Shown here: piece after piece, positions 34,795 through 44,745 of the stretch
Position numbering within the stretch: the first letter of the stretch is position 1
Layout of the letters: each line of letters starts with the position of its first letter
From: Crossiella sp. SN42
Lineage (GTDB): Bacteria > Actinomycetota > Actinomycetes > Mycobacteriales > Pseudonocardiaceae
Direction of reading: 5' to 3'
NCBI RefSeq assembly: GCF_023897065.1
Contig: NZ_JAMHIV010000004.1
Coordinates: forward strand, 186,001 to 250,000
Length of the DNA stretch: 64,000 nucleotides
Notes under the pieces: generated by a model
Told to the model about the DNA's origin: nothing
Seen by the model: only the letters and a program-made list of their open reading frames with translations
Database searches by the model: none
Position numbers and translations under genes: made by a program

Positions 34795-37302
34795 GTGAGA
34801 CGGTGGTTTCGTCGACAGCGACAGACCTGGCGCCGGGTCGCTGACCGACCGGCCGCGCCGCGCCTCATCGTCGACGGTGCCGAGGTGACCGACCAGGCGA
34901 TCTGGGCGTGGGTACAGATTCCGACGTTGTCGACGTACCTGCTCGAGGACGAACAGCTCGCCCAGACGACCATGGCGCACGCCTCAGCACTGGCAGCGCT
35001 GCTGCCCGAGCGGGCCGAATGGCATCTGAAGATCATCTGGGATCGGCATCGCGGGACGGAGTACCTGGCGAGCTGGGAGGGCGTGGACAGTGTGCGAGCG
35101 CCGAGGGCCGATGCCTACCTGGCGCTGGGTGCTCACCGCATCGACCGCAACGCCGAGGTCGGATACTTCCGCCGTCGTGTGGTCTTGCTGGGGGTGCGCT
35201 GGCCCGAAACCAGGCCCACAGGTCAGCACGGTCTCCCGCGCGATCTCAACCCGGAGCCGGACCCACGGCACGCATTGCAGCGCGCCCACAAGCGGCTGGC
35301 CGAGGTGGAGCAGGCGATCGGACGGTGGCACAGACAGATGGAAGCCAGTGTCCTGCACGCACACCCCGCCTCCGCCTCTCGCATTGCCTGGTCTTACGCG
35401 CGGGAGTTGCGGCGCGATATCGGCCTGACTCTCCCGGAGCAGCAGCTCCTGTCCGGAGGCGCGCTGGTGTCCATCGCCGAGGGCAGAATGGATCCCACAC
35501 GCTCGGAGGACTACGTGGTCGTGACGGACCGGGCGACCGGTGAGTCCCGCTATGTGAGCGTGTTGTGCAGTGCTACCAACGGCTTTCCGGTGGCCGAGCT
35601 GAGTCTTCCCGGTGGCGAGTGGCTGGGGATGATCCTCAACGACGTGCCGGATGTGGATGTGTCCGTGCGCGGTGTCCACTATGGACCTTCGGGGTCGGTC
35701 GAGTTGCTCGGTCAGGCACGGGATGTAGTGCGCAGCCAACGTCGTGAAGCCGCCGCTGTTGGCGAGGATCCTCTTGAGGCGGCGGAGGCGGAGGCGGCCT
35801 TGGTCGCTCGACGGCAGGAGGCTCAACGGCGGCTGGACGTGCAGATCACCTGTCATCCCCGGTGGGTGGTCTCGGCGGAGTCACCAGCGGAGTTGGAAGA
35901 GCGCGTGTCCCAGCTGACCAAGACCTACGTAGGCACGGTCGAGCTGCATCGGCCCCGGGCGATTCAGGACCTGTTGTGGATGGAACTGCTGCCGGGCGAT
36001 CAGTCGCGTGTTCCCGAGTTCGCTCAGGAACAACCCATGCGCACGCTGGTGGGCGGCTGGCCGCACGGAGGGTCCACCGTCGGTGACGCGACCGGTCCCT
36101 ATCTCGGGGAGAATCTCGGGGCGTCTCCCGGTCCGGTGCAGGCACATCTGGTCTCCCGGCAAGGAGAGCACCGTACTCAACCCACGACGATCGCGGTGAC
36201 CGGTCGTTCCGGCGAGGGCAAGAGCACGCTGGTCATGATGCTGCTTCTCGGTGCGCTGACTGAAGGGGCGTGGGCGCTGTTGGTCGATCCCAAGGGGGAT
36301 CTGAGCGGGATCGTCGCGGTCGCACGTGACGTGCTCGGTGTTGACGTCCAGGTCATGCGGGTGATGGATCCGCGGTGCTCGGGAATGATGGATCCCATGC
36401 GCACGGCCCGCAGTGCCGATGAAGCGAGGCGCTTCACCCTGGATGCCCTGCTTGGCGCCCTCTCACCTGGTGACCGGGCACGGGGAGAGAACGTCCTGGA
36501 GAACGCCGTCGATGCGGTTCTCCAGCGGCCGCCGGAAACCTGGTCCTCGCCGGCGGTAATCGGCGAGTTGATAGCCGCCTCAGGCGGGGACCTTGCTGCC
36601 CGCACCGCGCACGAGCTCGGAGAGACTCTTCGGCTGCGTGCCCGGCAGCCATCGATGCGCGCTGTGCTCGGTCCGGCTGCGCCCGACTCCGTCGCGCTGA
36701 TGACCGGCCGTGGTCTGGTCTATCTGGACCTGTCCGGTCTGGACTTGCCTCGTCACTCCCCCGACCCCGAGCGATGGTCGGTGCCGGAGCGGTGTGCGAT
36801 GGCGACCTTCCATGTGGCGCTGGCCTACGCCAGCGTGCAAGGACAACGAATCCGGGAGCTGAAGAAGGTTGTGGCCATCGCCGAGCTGCACCTCATCACC
36901 TCCTACCCCGCAGGGGAAGCGCTGGTGAGCTGGGTGGCCCGCACAGGCCGGGCGAACCAGTTGTACCTGCTTCTCGACACCCACGTCGCAGCGGATCTGC
37001 TGCGAGTTCAGGGTTTGGCCGAGCAGATCGTGATGGCCTTCAGCTTCGCAGCCTCAGGGCAATCGGAGCAGGACGCTCAGGCTGAGCTGTTGCGGCGCGC
37101 GGAATCTGGGCCGCGAATCCGAGCCGCGTTGTCGTCTCTGGCAACCGGGGAGTGCATCATCCGTGACCGGAGGGGCAACCTCGCGCCGCTGTATGTGGAT
37201 CGGCTCTCACTGCCGATCGCGCGGGCACTGTCCACCACAGCCGGAGACGACCGCCCGGATCTCATCGACGATCCGCCTGGGGCTATGGCGAACGAGGGCT
37301 AG
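34795..37302 (+). CDS. VirB4/TcpF-like conjugation ATPase
   Basis: An 835-aa cytoplasmic ATPase that energises the type IV secretion channel. Walker A TGRSGEGKSTLVM at about residues 468-480, Walker B-like WALLVDPKGDLSG at about 490-502, and a later VVAIAELHLIT near 693 corresponding to the HerA/VirB4-type second acidic motif. The N-terminal 450 residues contain a charged, Ala/Glu-rich helix (EAAEAEAALVARRQEAQRRL). The start is GTG after a GAGGAGGG site; the ATG two bases earlier is out of frame and stops at once. Length is typical for the family. Confidence 0.93.
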   Translation: MRRWFRRQRQTWRRVADRPAAPRLIVDGAEVTDQAIWAWVQIPTLSTYLLEDEQLAQTTMAHASALAALLPERAEWHLKIIWDRHRGTEYLASWEGVDSVRAPRADAYLALGAHRIDRNAEVGYFRRRVVLLGVRWPETRPTGQHGLPRDLNPEPDPRHALQRAHKRLAEVEQAIGRWHRQMEASVLHAHPASASRIAWSYARELRRDIGLTLPEQQLLSGGALVSIAEGRMDPTRSEDYVVVTDRATGESRYVSVLCSATNGFPVAELSLPGGEWLGMILNDVPDVDVSVRGVHYGPSGSVELLGQARDVVRSQRREAAAVGEDPLEAAEAEAALVARRQEAQRRLDVQITCHPRWVVSAESPAELEERVSQLTKTYVGTVELHRPRAIQDLLWMELLPGDQSRVPEFAQEQPMRTLVGGWPHGGSTVGDATGPYLGENLGASPGPVQAHLVSRQGEHRTQPTTIAVTGRSGEGKSTLVMMLLLGALTEGAWALLVDPKGDLSGIVAVARDVLGVDVQVMRVMDPRCSGMMDPMRTARSADEARRFTLDALLGALSPGDRARGENVLENAVDAVLQRPPETWSSPAVIGELIAASGGDLAARTAHELGETLRLRARQPSMRAVLGPAAPDSVALMTGRGLVYLDLSGLDLPRHSPDPERWSVPERCAMATFHVALAYASVQGQRIRELKKVVAIAELHLITSYPAGEALVSWVARTGRANQLYLLLDTHVAADLLRVQGLAEQIVMAFSFAASGQSEQDAQAELLRRAESGPRIRAALSSLATGECIIRDRRGNLAPLYVDRLSLPIARALSTTAGDDRPDLIDDPPGAMANEG

Positions 37303-37347
37303 CCGCCACAATCTGCCCTCGATTGTCCTCGGCAGTAAGGAGCAACG

Positions 37348-37818
37348 ATGTCCAACCGAGTGTGGAAGCTCGTCCTCGCCGCGGTGGCGGCGGCGGTTGT
37401 CGTGGTGATCAGCCTCGTGATCAGCAGTGGTCCCGATCGAACAGACCCGCAGGCAGTGACGACGACGTTCATCAAGGGCGTGGCCGTAGAGGATCCGGAG
37501 ATCTGTGAACTGGCGGTGCAGGAGGCCCTGCGTACGGCCGAGAAGCGTGGCATCTGCCCGCCCGGAGAGCGTCGAGGTGGCGACTTCACGGCCGGACCCG
37601 TGGTCACCGTCCTCCAGGCCGTGCCGTGCCCTGCTCACGCCGGCCTGGACGTGGAGGTCACCCCGCCGCTGCAGTCCGGCAAGCCGTTCGTGCACGTGCG
37701 TTTAGTGCGGGTGGATGACCAGTGGCGGGTGCGGTCCCTGCTGCACATGAGCGACCGCAACGCCATCCAGCCGTACCAGTGCGCCTCGGCCTGGCCCCCG
37801 ACCTCCGCGGGCCGGTGA
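37348..37818 (+). CDS. Membrane-anchored T4SS-operon protein
   Basis: A 156-aa protein: short basic N-terminus, one membrane segment (KLVLAAVAAAVVVVISLVIS), then an extracytoplasmic domain with four Cys (EICEL, GICPPG, VPCPAH, YQCAS) and a final FVHVRLVRVDDQWRVRSLLHM strand pattern similar to NTF2-like domains. The Cys pairs may form disulfides. AAGGAG precedes the ATG. Likely a small channel accessory resembling a one-domain VirB8-like protein; inferred from topology and position. Confidence 0.7.
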   Translation: MSNRVWKLVLAAVAAAVVVVISLVISSGPDRTDPQAVTTTFIKGVAVEDPEICELAVQEALRTAEKRGICPPGERRGGDFTAGPVVTVLQAVPCPAHAGLDVEVTPPLQSGKPFVHVRLVRVDDQWRVRSLLHMSDRNAIQPYQCASAWPPTSAGR

Positions 37819-37819
37819 C

Positions 37820-39988
37820 ATGGGACGAGCGTCAACGGCCTATCCCCGAAAAGTCCACAGGCCCAGCAAGCCTGTCTCGCTTCGCGATGCCCTTGCGCTG
37901 CGCGTCTGCATGCTGCGTGTGGCCCTGCCGCGGCCTGTCAGCTGGCTGCTGGATGACCCGCGCCGTGCCGTGACCTTGATGTGGCTACTCGGCCTCATGA
38001 CTGTGGGACTGGCACAGAGTGCTGTGGCGCAGAACGGGATCATCGTCGGCCCGGACCTGCGCGCTGGGGGCCCACCGACGCTGTTCGAGGCCTACGGTCC
38101 GCTTGACTACAAGTTGCTGATCAAGCCGGATGACGACGCATCAGGTTGGTTCAACCTGGGAAAACTGGCCCACAACATCGTCGGGTGGCTCAACAACCTG
38201 CTGCTGTGGATCTCCTTGGGCCTGCTCTACGGCGCCCTGGCGCTGCTGCAGTGGATGCTCGCACTGACGATCTATCAGGACAACGCCGGTCAGATCGACC
38301 TGGCCGTGCGGGTGATCGCCGACCACGTCTTCTGGCCGTTGATCGGCGTGACCGTCGGCATCGGCGCCCTGATCTCCTACGCCAAATGGCGAGGAGACGG
38401 ACGAGAGTTCGTCGGCGACATCGCTTGGGTTCTCTCCGCAGCGGTGCTCGGCGCAGGGTTCGCGGCCGGCCCGTCAACGCTGGTGGGGTTGGTTGACCAG
38501 GCCCGCCAGATGATGGCGAACGGGATTATCGACGGCACCACCGGCTACCTCAAGATCAGCGGCAACCCCGTCGGGTTCGCCGACCCCGATCTGTCGGGCA
38601 ACACAGCCCAGGCCGGCTCGCGCAAGCTGACCAACGGCCTGTGGAGCACATTCGGCGGCACCCCATGGTGCTTGGCAATGTTCTCCGACGTGGAGATCTG
38701 CAAGGTGGCAGGCCGCCACGCGCTGGCCAACGACGACACCTGGCGCCGGTGGATGAAGTTGCTCGATGACGAGGACCCGGTTCCGGAGTTCAAAGATCGC
38801 ACTGACTGGATCCGCGGCCAGGACCCCACCCGGACCGGCATGGTCGCGATCTTGTTGCTGGTCATCCTTCCCCTGGCCTTTCACCTCCTCAAGCTGGTCG
38901 TGGCCGGGCTGATGGCCATCGTCGGCTGGCTACTCGTACTGATCATCGGGCTCGTCTTCCTGACGTGGTGGCCCATTCCTGGTTGGTGCCGCGAGATGGG
39001 CGTCCGCTACTGGACCTACCTCCTCGGGCTCCAGCTGCAGGCACTGTTCATCACGGCTGTGGTGGCGGCCGTGATGGTCATCGCATCGATCATCACCGCA
39101 TCGACCCACCGGTACGGGTTCTTCATGGTGTCGGTCCTCAACATCATGTTGCTGGTAGCCGCCGCGCGCACGAAAGCCTGGCTGGACATGCTCACCACGG
39201 TGGGCGGCGGATCGTCGATGGGCTATGCCTCGGCTCTGCTGCTGAACTCGGCGTTGCGGGGCACTGGGCGCGCTGCGATGGGCATGCTCGGCTACGGCAT
39301 GTCGAAAGCCAGCGGCGCGGCCGCGGGCCTGCGGCGGGAACTGGCGAGCCCGCAGCGTGTGCCAGCTTCGCTGATGAGGCCTGGGCGAGTTGCGATGCGC
39401 CCAGCCCTGGACTCCGGCCCCACACCACAGCGCCCAGGTGACCAAGGCAAGCGCGATCGGGCAGCAGAGACCCCCCAGCGAACCCCGGCGGAGCTCAAGA
39501 GACTCAGGGAGGACATGCGGGCTCATCAGGAACAGTACGAGCACGCGCGGGACAAGACCCGCCCCCTGCAGGACCGAATGCGCGACCGGTTCCGCATGGC
39601 TGCGCGCGACTGGCGGGTGCCGGAACGGTTCCTCCCTCCCGAGGCCAAGGAAAGAACCGGCGCAGGCGCCAGGACCGCCAGTGCCGGAGGTGCGGACGAT
39701 CTCAAGGACGCCGCAGCGAGCGGCGGTGGCGGGCCGGAGGACGCCGCAGCCGGAGAGTCGGCGAAACGACGACGTGGCGCGCCTCTGGACCCGGACGACA
39801 GTCCAGATCCCGAGGTCCACAAGATCACCACGATGGGTCCCGACGAGGAACCCGACAAGCCTCCGAAGGGCCGGGGAACACGCGCAACGGGAGATGAACG
39901 CACCACGCGGCAGCGGCCTCCAGAACAAGCCCCGCCACCGAAGCAGAGTCCGCCACCTGATGACACCACAGGGGATGGTCGATCGTGA
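37820..39988 (+). CDS. VirB6/TrbL-like polytopic conjugation protein
   Basis: A 722-aa protein. A possible first segment lies at about residues 50-70 (LMWLLGLMTVGLAQSAVAQ), followed by an extracytoplasmic loop and then seven or more strongly hydrophobic segments between about 115 and 465 (for example LLLWISLGLLYGALALLQWMLAL, ILLLVILPLAFHLLKLVVAGLMAIVGWLLVLIIG, TAVVAAVMVIASIITA). The C-terminal 230 residues are hydrophilic, charged and Pro-rich, probably cytoplasmic. This layout is that of VirB6/TrbL-type channel proteins in Gram-positive conjugation systems. It starts one base after the preceding gene and overlaps the next start by four bases. Confidence 0.85.
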   Translation: MGRASTAYPRKVHRPSKPVSLRDALALRVCMLRVALPRPVSWLLDDPRRAVTLMWLLGLMTVGLAQSAVAQNGIIVGPDLRAGGPPTLFEAYGPLDYKLLIKPDDDASGWFNLGKLAHNIVGWLNNLLLWISLGLLYGALALLQWMLALTIYQDNAGQIDLAVRVIADHVFWPLIGVTVGIGALISYAKWRGDGREFVGDIAWVLSAAVLGAGFAAGPSTLVGLVDQARQMMANGIIDGTTGYLKISGNPVGFADPDLSGNTAQAGSRKLTNGLWSTFGGTPWCLAMFSDVEICKVAGRHALANDDTWRRWMKLLDDEDPVPEFKDRTDWIRGQDPTRTGMVAILLLVILPLAFHLLKLVVAGLMAIVGWLLVLIIGLVFLTWWPIPGWCREMGVRYWTYLLGLQLQALFITAVVAAVMVIASIITASTHRYGFFMVSVLNIMLLVAAARTKAWLDMLTTVGGGSSMGYASALLLNSALRGTGRAAMGMLGYGMSKASGAAAGLRRELASPQRVPASLMRPGRVAMRPALDSGPTPQRPGDQGKRDRAAETPQRTPAELKRLREDMRAHQEQYEHARDKTRPLQDRMRDRFRMAARDWRVPERFLPPEAKERTGAGARTASAGGADDLKDAAASGGGGPEDAAAGESAKRRRGAPLDPDDSPDPEVHKITTMGPDEEPDKPPKGRGTRATGDERTTRQRPPEQAPPPKQSPPPDDTTGDGRS

Positions 39989-40968
39989 GCACGGACGATC
40001 CGGAACAGCCCATGGGGAGGAAACAGCGAGGACGCACGTCAGCGAGCGCGAGGGCCGTGATGCGCAAGCTCGTTGACAAGGAGCTGCTCGGTCCCTGGCC
40101 TGGGCTGCCGTTCGGAGCCCGAGCGCGTGCACGGCGTGAACGCCACAGGCAGATAGCTCACTCGGTCGGGCGGCGCACGGGCGAACTGCGCGAGGAACTA
40201 CTCATCCAGGTCCGGGAGCCCAGCGTGAGACCTGCACCCGGCGAGCACCAGCCCAGCACGCGCCATCGCGGCCGGGCGGTTGCGCTGTTGTGCGGAACCT
40301 GCGCAGTGGTGCTGGCAGCCGTGGCGCTCGCCCCTGGCGCCTCACCCCCGAAGTCGGAGAACCGCCCGCCCGCGGCGAGGATGTCCCCGCCACACGTGCA
40401 GTCCGCGCCTGGCAGTTCAGCACCGACCACCACCGGCACCGAGGGCTTCTTGCCGCCTGTTCCGCCGATTCCCCCCGGCGGAGTGCCCAGCCAGGCGCCT
40501 CCGCCGCCCCGGGAACGACCATCCGTGGACAGCATTGCCGTGGCGGAGCCCCCTGCCGAGCTGGCGGGACCGCCGGAGCACATGGGGCCAGAAGAGGTCG
40601 CCCGAGCATGGCTGGACCAGTGGTGCTCCTTCGACCACACCGCCCCATTCGGAACGTCAGAAGCTCGGGCCCGTCCCCTGATGACCGACGTGGGCTGGGA
40701 TGAGTTCTCGCCCCATCGCGATGCGGCAATACGGCGCTCCTGGGACAAGACCGTTCAGGCTCGCGAGGTGGGCCGGTGCTCACCCGCGGAATCGATCGTG
40801 CCGCCAGGGCCTGCGCGCACCGCCGAATCGGTAGTCGTGACGGTGGACGCGCAGAGGGTTGTTCGCGCTGGCGATGGAAGCGCCTACGTCGAAGACGTCT
40901 CCGACACTCGGATCGTGGTGCGCTCACACGGCAGGTGGCGCGTGGACATCCGGTCGATGGGCGGGTGA
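39985..40968 (+). CDS. Membrane-anchored T4SS-operon protein with NTF2-like end
   Basis: A 327-aa protein with a GTG start overlapping the stop of the VirB6-like gene (GTGA). It has a basic cytoplasmic part of about 90 residues, one membrane segment (AVALLCGTCAVVLAAVALAPGA, about 93-115), a Pro-rich linker, then an extracytoplasmic domain (EVARAWLDQWCSFDHTAPFGTSEARARPLMTDVGW, closing with DTRIVVRSHGRWRVDIRSM) of the kind seen in single-domain VirB8/TcpC-like proteins. Probable channel-assembly role, inferred from fold pattern and position. Confidence 0.75.
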   Translation: MSTDDPEQPMGRKQRGRTSASARAVMRKLVDKELLGPWPGLPFGARARARRERHRQIAHSVGRRTGELREELLIQVREPSVRPAPGEHQPSTRHRGRAVALLCGTCAVVLAAVALAPGASPPKSENRPPAARMSPPHVQSAPGSSAPTTTGTEGFLPPVPPIPPGGVPSQAPPPPRERPSVDSIAVAEPPAELAGPPEHMGPEEVARAWLDQWCSFDHTAPFGTSEARARPLMTDVGWDEFSPHRDAAIRRSWDKTVQAREVGRCSPAESIVPPGPARTAESVVVTVDAQRVVRAGDGSAYVEDVSDTRIVVRSHGRWRVDIRSMGG

Positions 40969-40974
40969 ACCGTC

Positions 40975-42111
40975 ATGAGGTTGGTCTTCGCCGCCGCGGG
41001 CGGACTTCTTGGACTGGTCCTCGTGGTTGTTGTCAGCGTTGGCGGGTCGGGCGGAAGTGGCCCACCGGCGACCCCTCCACCCGGTGGTTGCGTCACGGAA
41101 GGCCCTGGCGGCGAGGAACCTCCGCACTCGCCGAGGGAGTTGCGGCTCAACGCGAGCCAGATGGCAGCGGCCAGGGTTGTGGTGTCGGTGGGCAAGGGCA
41201 TGGGAATCGCCATGCGCGGCATCGCACTCGGCCTGGCTGTTGCGCTGCAGGAGTCCTCACTGAATCCATCCTCGGTGAAAGGCCGAAGCGCCGGGCTGTT
41301 TCAGCAGCAGGGCGAGTACTACCAACACATCGACCGGCTCGATCCGGCCGCAGCCTCATGGGCCTTCTACGACATGCTGCTCAAGAGAGTCCCGGGCTAC
41401 GCGGACCCGGCGAATGTGAGCTTTGCCGCTGCGGCACAAGAGGTACAGCGGTCAGGCGCCGGCGCCCACTGGTACGCGAGGTATGAACGCTGGGCAACTG
41501 CCATGGCCCACCAGCTCTATGACGGCGCACCGACCGAGCCACGCCCTGGCCAGCCACGCTGCAAGGTCGGAGGAGGCTCAGGCCCTATCAAGGTCCTGAC
41601 TCGCGGGCTGACCGTCGTGCTACCGCCGGAAGCTGGAGTGACCGGAGAAGTGACGGCACCCACAGCACAGGCCGCCACGGCGATTGCCGCGGCCCTGAGC
41701 TACCTCGGCACACCGTATGCCTGGGGCGGGGGTGGAACGAACGGGCCGGGGAAAGGAATCCGAGACAACGGGCAAGGCGATCGACACCGTGACTATGAGA
41801 AGACCGGGTTCGACTGCTCAGGGCTGACCCAGTATGCCTGGGCACAGGCCGGGATCCACATCGCCCGACACTCCGGGACTCAATTCGTCACCGGGAGATC
41901 CAAAGTGGACTGGAACGCAGCCCAGCCCGGAGCACTGTTGTTCTGGACCCGCGCGAAGGTGACGCACGTGGCGATCTTCCTCGGCCGCATCAACAAGCAG
42001 CTCATGATGGTGGAAGCACCTCACTCCGGCTCGGTGGTCAAGGTGAGTCCTGTCCGGGAGGAACTCATGAGGTCCCAAGCCGTGCACAGTTGGACCGATG
42101 TCGCTCGCTGA
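40975..42111 (+). CDS. Two-domain peptidoglycan hydrolase (lytic-transglycosylase-like plus NlpC/P60)
   Basis: A 378-aa protein, equivalent to TcpG/VirB1-type enzymes that open the wall for the channel. Signal/anchor at residues 1-22 (LVFAAAGGLLGLVLVVVVSV). The first domain (about 60-185) has GIALGLAVALQESSLNPSSVKGRSAGLFQQQ, the E-S...GLFQ pattern of a lytic-transglycosylase-like domain. The second is NlpC/P60: YLGTPYAWGGGG, GFDCSGLTQYAWAQAGI with catalytic Cys near residue 280, and THVAIFLG with the catalytic His. The polar insertion around residue 265 is typical. It begins six bases after the preceding stop. Confidence 0.93.
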   Translation: MRLVFAAAGGLLGLVLVVVVSVGGSGGSGPPATPPPGGCVTEGPGGEEPPHSPRELRLNASQMAAARVVVSVGKGMGIAMRGIALGLAVALQESSLNPSSVKGRSAGLFQQQGEYYQHIDRLDPAAASWAFYDMLLKRVPGYADPANVSFAAAAQEVQRSGAGAHWYARYERWATAMAHQLYDGAPTEPRPGQPRCKVGGGSGPIKVLTRGLTVVLPPEAGVTGEVTAPTAQAATAIAAALSYLGTPYAWGGGGTNGPGKGIRDNGQGDRHRDYEKTGFDCSGLTQYAWAQAGIHIARHSGTQFVTGRSKVDWNAAQPGALLFWTRAKVTHVAIFLGRINKQLMMVEAPHSGSVVKVSPVREELMRSQAVHSWTDVAR

Positions 42112-42176
42112 AAGGTGGGCCGCCATAAGGACTCTTGTCACCGCCACATGTCATTCCGTGCTCGTGTGGAGGAGAC

Positions 42177-44165
42177 ATGCCTTTTCGTGTTGGTCGTACC
42201 CGCTTGGTGACACGGCGGGAGCAGCTGCAGCGCGTCATGCTGGGACTGGCCGCGATCATGGGACTGGTCGCCGCAATCTGGCTGGCGACTGGGGTACTGT
42301 CCTGGGTGGACAGTGGGCGGTGGCACTCGCTGACTGTTGAGCTGCGGCCCTTGGTTAAGGACGGCGGTGGTCACGGCCTACTGGGTCTGCCCCGGCCAGG
42401 TGACGGTAAGCCTGGCGAGTCCGCGGTCCAGCTTCCCATTGTTGTTGACTTCGCCGGTGCAGGCGCCGGGACGCTCGGTGTGGCCGCTGTGCTCTGGGCT
42501 CTGTGGTTGCGCTACGCGCTGCTGCCGATGCACCGAGTGTTCCGGGAGCCTGCACGGTGGCAGAACCTAGCGGGCAGGCGGCAGATTCGTGCTGTGCTGG
42601 GCGTACGCGCCAGCCGCCGGACAGGCAAGTGGACACTTCCCTACACGACGCGGTGGCAGCGATTCTGGTTGCCGGCCAACGCGTTCGGGTGGTCGCTCGG
42701 GCGTCCGATGCGGCCTGGGTGGCAGCCTCGCATGTGGATTCCGTTTGAGTGGAGGGTGCGGATCATCGCTCGCTCGGGCTGGGGAAAGACCGAAGCCGTT
42801 CTGGTGCCGACGATCCGCAGCCTTCCCGGCCCGGCGATCGTCGGCTCGATCGAGCCGGCGATTTTCACCCGCACCGTGATAGCCCGGCGATTCCGTCGAC
42901 GTGAGCTGCGCTGGCGGTGGCTGAGCCTAGTTCTGCGTTTGTGGTGCAGGCCGCGGGAGTTCCCTGTGGCGGTGCTCGATTGCACGGACCCGGAAGCACG
43001 GCAGGGCGCTGGGTGGCCTCAGGTCACGTGGAACGTGCTCGTGGGCTGTGAGTCGCTGGATGTTGCGACCCGATACGCCACCGCGCTGGTGCACGGGATT
43101 GAAGCAGGGCCTGGCGAGGAGAGAGGAGTGGGCAACGATGGTTTCTTCCGTCAGTCCGCTTTGGAGGTGCTGGCTGCGTGGTTTCACGCCGCGCGGCTCG
43201 GCGGCCTGGAGATCGAGCATGTGCTGAAGTGGGTAGGCCGCATTGATCACCCGCAGCCGCGGACGGTGTTGGAGCGTCATCCGGATGCGGATCCGGCGGC
43301 CTTGCAGGCGCTGCGGACCCACTTGGACTCTATGGCGGCGGCCGGCACTACCAGCGGCGTGCGCCGCTATGTGAGTCTGGCTGTGCGGTCCCTGGGAACC
43401 GAGGATGCAGCCCGGATCAGTGGGTCCCAGCATGACCGTCACTTCGACATTGAGGACTTCATCCGGCGTGGCGGCACGTTGTACATCTTGGCCTCGCCCG
43501 AACGTCTGCAGCGCGTCGGTCCGCTCGTGGGGCTGTTCGTGGCTGAGGTGTTCATTGGGGCGCAGCGGGTTGCCTTGGCTCAGCCCGAGCCTCATCGGTT
43601 GCCGGAGACGATGATCGGTGTCTTCGATGAACTCTACGAGGGCGTGCCGGTTCCCAATTTGCCGTACATCGTCACGACGTTGCGCAAGTACAACATCTCC
43701 ACGATCCACGCGGTTCAGTCACAGGTGCACGAAGACTCCTTGTATGGCCGTGCGGCACAAGCGCTGAGGGGGTCAGTGCGCTGCACTGTGGTGGGTGGTT
43801 TGGACATGGCCGTTGCGCAAGAGCTGACTCAACGGGCGGGTCCGAGCACGGTGGTGACGCCAACACGTTCGCATCACATCACCGGTCACAGCTCGGAGAC
43901 CGTCACGCGCGAGGAGACTCTGCCGATCTCCGACCAGCAGGCGCTCGGTGATGGTGAGGCGATCGTGGCCGTGGCGGGGCTGCCACTGTTGCTGGCCCGC
44001 TTGCGGTCGACGCATCAACGCTTCTGGCTGAGCAGGAAACTGCGCAAGGAGTCAGCAGCGGTCAGTCGAGCAGTTCGGCAAGCACGAGGCCTCACCACAA
44101 CAGATCGGGCCGGACACAGCGAGGCCGCCAAGCGGGCAGGGTTCGACCGGAGGGACGTGTCGTAG
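42177..44165 (+). CDS. VirD4/TraG-like type IV coupling protein
   Basis: About 662 aa. Two membrane segments at the N-terminus (VMLGLAAIMGLVAAIWLATG near 20-40 and GVAAVLWALWLRYALLPM near 100-118), then the cytoplasmic ATPase: Walker A IIARSGWGKTEAVLVP at about residues 195-210, Walker B IGVFDELYEG near 481, and TLRKYNISTIHAVQSQVHEDSLYG shortly after, as in TraD/VirD4 proteins that hand the relaxase-DNA complex to the channel. I use the ATG at 42177, preceded by GGAGGAG; an in-frame GTG further upstream lacks such a site. Confidence 0.93.
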   Translation: MPFRVGRTRLVTRREQLQRVMLGLAAIMGLVAAIWLATGVLSWVDSGRWHSLTVELRPLVKDGGGHGLLGLPRPGDGKPGESAVQLPIVVDFAGAGAGTLGVAAVLWALWLRYALLPMHRVFREPARWQNLAGRRQIRAVLGVRASRRTGKWTLPYTTRWQRFWLPANAFGWSLGRPMRPGWQPRMWIPFEWRVRIIARSGWGKTEAVLVPTIRSLPGPAIVGSIEPAIFTRTVIARRFRRRELRWRWLSLVLRLWCRPREFPVAVLDCTDPEARQGAGWPQVTWNVLVGCESLDVATRYATALVHGIEAGPGEERGVGNDGFFRQSALEVLAAWFHAARLGGLEIEHVLKWVGRIDHPQPRTVLERHPDADPAALQALRTHLDSMAAAGTTSGVRRYVSLAVRSLGTEDAARISGSQHDRHFDIEDFIRRGGTLYILASPERLQRVGPLVGLFVAEVFIGAQRVALAQPEPHRLPETMIGVFDELYEGVPVPNLPYIVTTLRKYNISTIHAVQSQVHEDSLYGRAAQALRGSVRCTVVGGLDMAVAQELTQRAGPSTVVTPTRSHHITGHSSETVTREETLPISDQQALGDGEAIVAVAGLPLLLARLRSTHQRFWLSRKLRKESAAVSRAVRQARGLTTTDRAGHSEAAKRAGFDRRDVS

Positions 44166-44714
44166 ATGTGGCTGGATGCGTTTGATCCAGCGGATGTAGG
44201 TCCCCTGCTGGAGCTGTACTATGCCGAGCCGGCGCCGGATGAGAAGATGCGTCGGCCGGTGCGTCGGCCGTGGAATCTGGCTGCGCTGGACGAACAGGAG
44301 TCGACTGCTCAAGCACGTCTGTCGCATGCCTTCGCGGCGTCGTGGAACCGGACGTGCGCGGTGCGCGTCTCCGAGCTGATCCCTCCATGCTGGCCACAGC
44401 ATGAGCAGCTGGCGCAGGAACTCGCAGTGATGGTGTGGTCCTGGTACTACGCACATCTCGACGAGCGTGCGGCACCGTTCACCGCGGTTGAGTTTCGGAC
44501 TCGTTACGTTGTGGCTTTCCGGACCCGACTGCCGAAGACCCTCGGAGACAACGGATTGCTGTGCCAAGAAAACCAACATGATCAGCGCTGGCGCGAGGCC
44601 GTGGACAAGCAGCTAGAAGACTTCGAGCAGAGGATGCGCGACGACCAGGCCGATCAAGATGCGACTTGGCGCGTGTCCAGCCTCGACTTCGGTTTCGCCG
44701 TCGAACGTGCGTGA
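44166..44714 (+). CDS. Hypothetical protein, last gene of the T4SS operon
   Basis: A 182-aa soluble protein beginning directly after the stop of the coupling-protein gene. It is Trp- and Glu-rich (MWLDAFDPADVGPLLELYYAEPAPDEKMRRPVRRPWNLAAL), mostly helical, with SELIPPCWPQHEQLAQELAVMVWSWYY in the middle and a charged coiled-coil-like segment (KQLEDFEQRMRDDQADQDATW) near the end. Perhaps an adaptor to the coupling protein; no family recognised. A truncated transposase follows within about 30 bases. Confidence 0.7.
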   Translation: MWLDAFDPADVGPLLELYYAEPAPDEKMRRPVRRPWNLAALDEQESTAQARLSHAFAASWNRTCAVRVSELIPPCWPQHEQLAQELAVMVWSWYYAHLDERAAPFTAVEFRTRYVVAFRTRLPKTLGDNGLLCQENQHDQRWREAVDKQLEDFEQRMRDDQADQDATWRVSSLDFGFAVERA

Positions 44715-44745
44715 ATCCAGAAGCTGCGCCTTCCCGAACAGTACG

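Noticed and set aside
35000-35856. Minus-strand frame inside the VirB4-like gene
   Set aside because: The opposite strand encodes a continuous ATPase with Walker motifs; this frame is a shadow.
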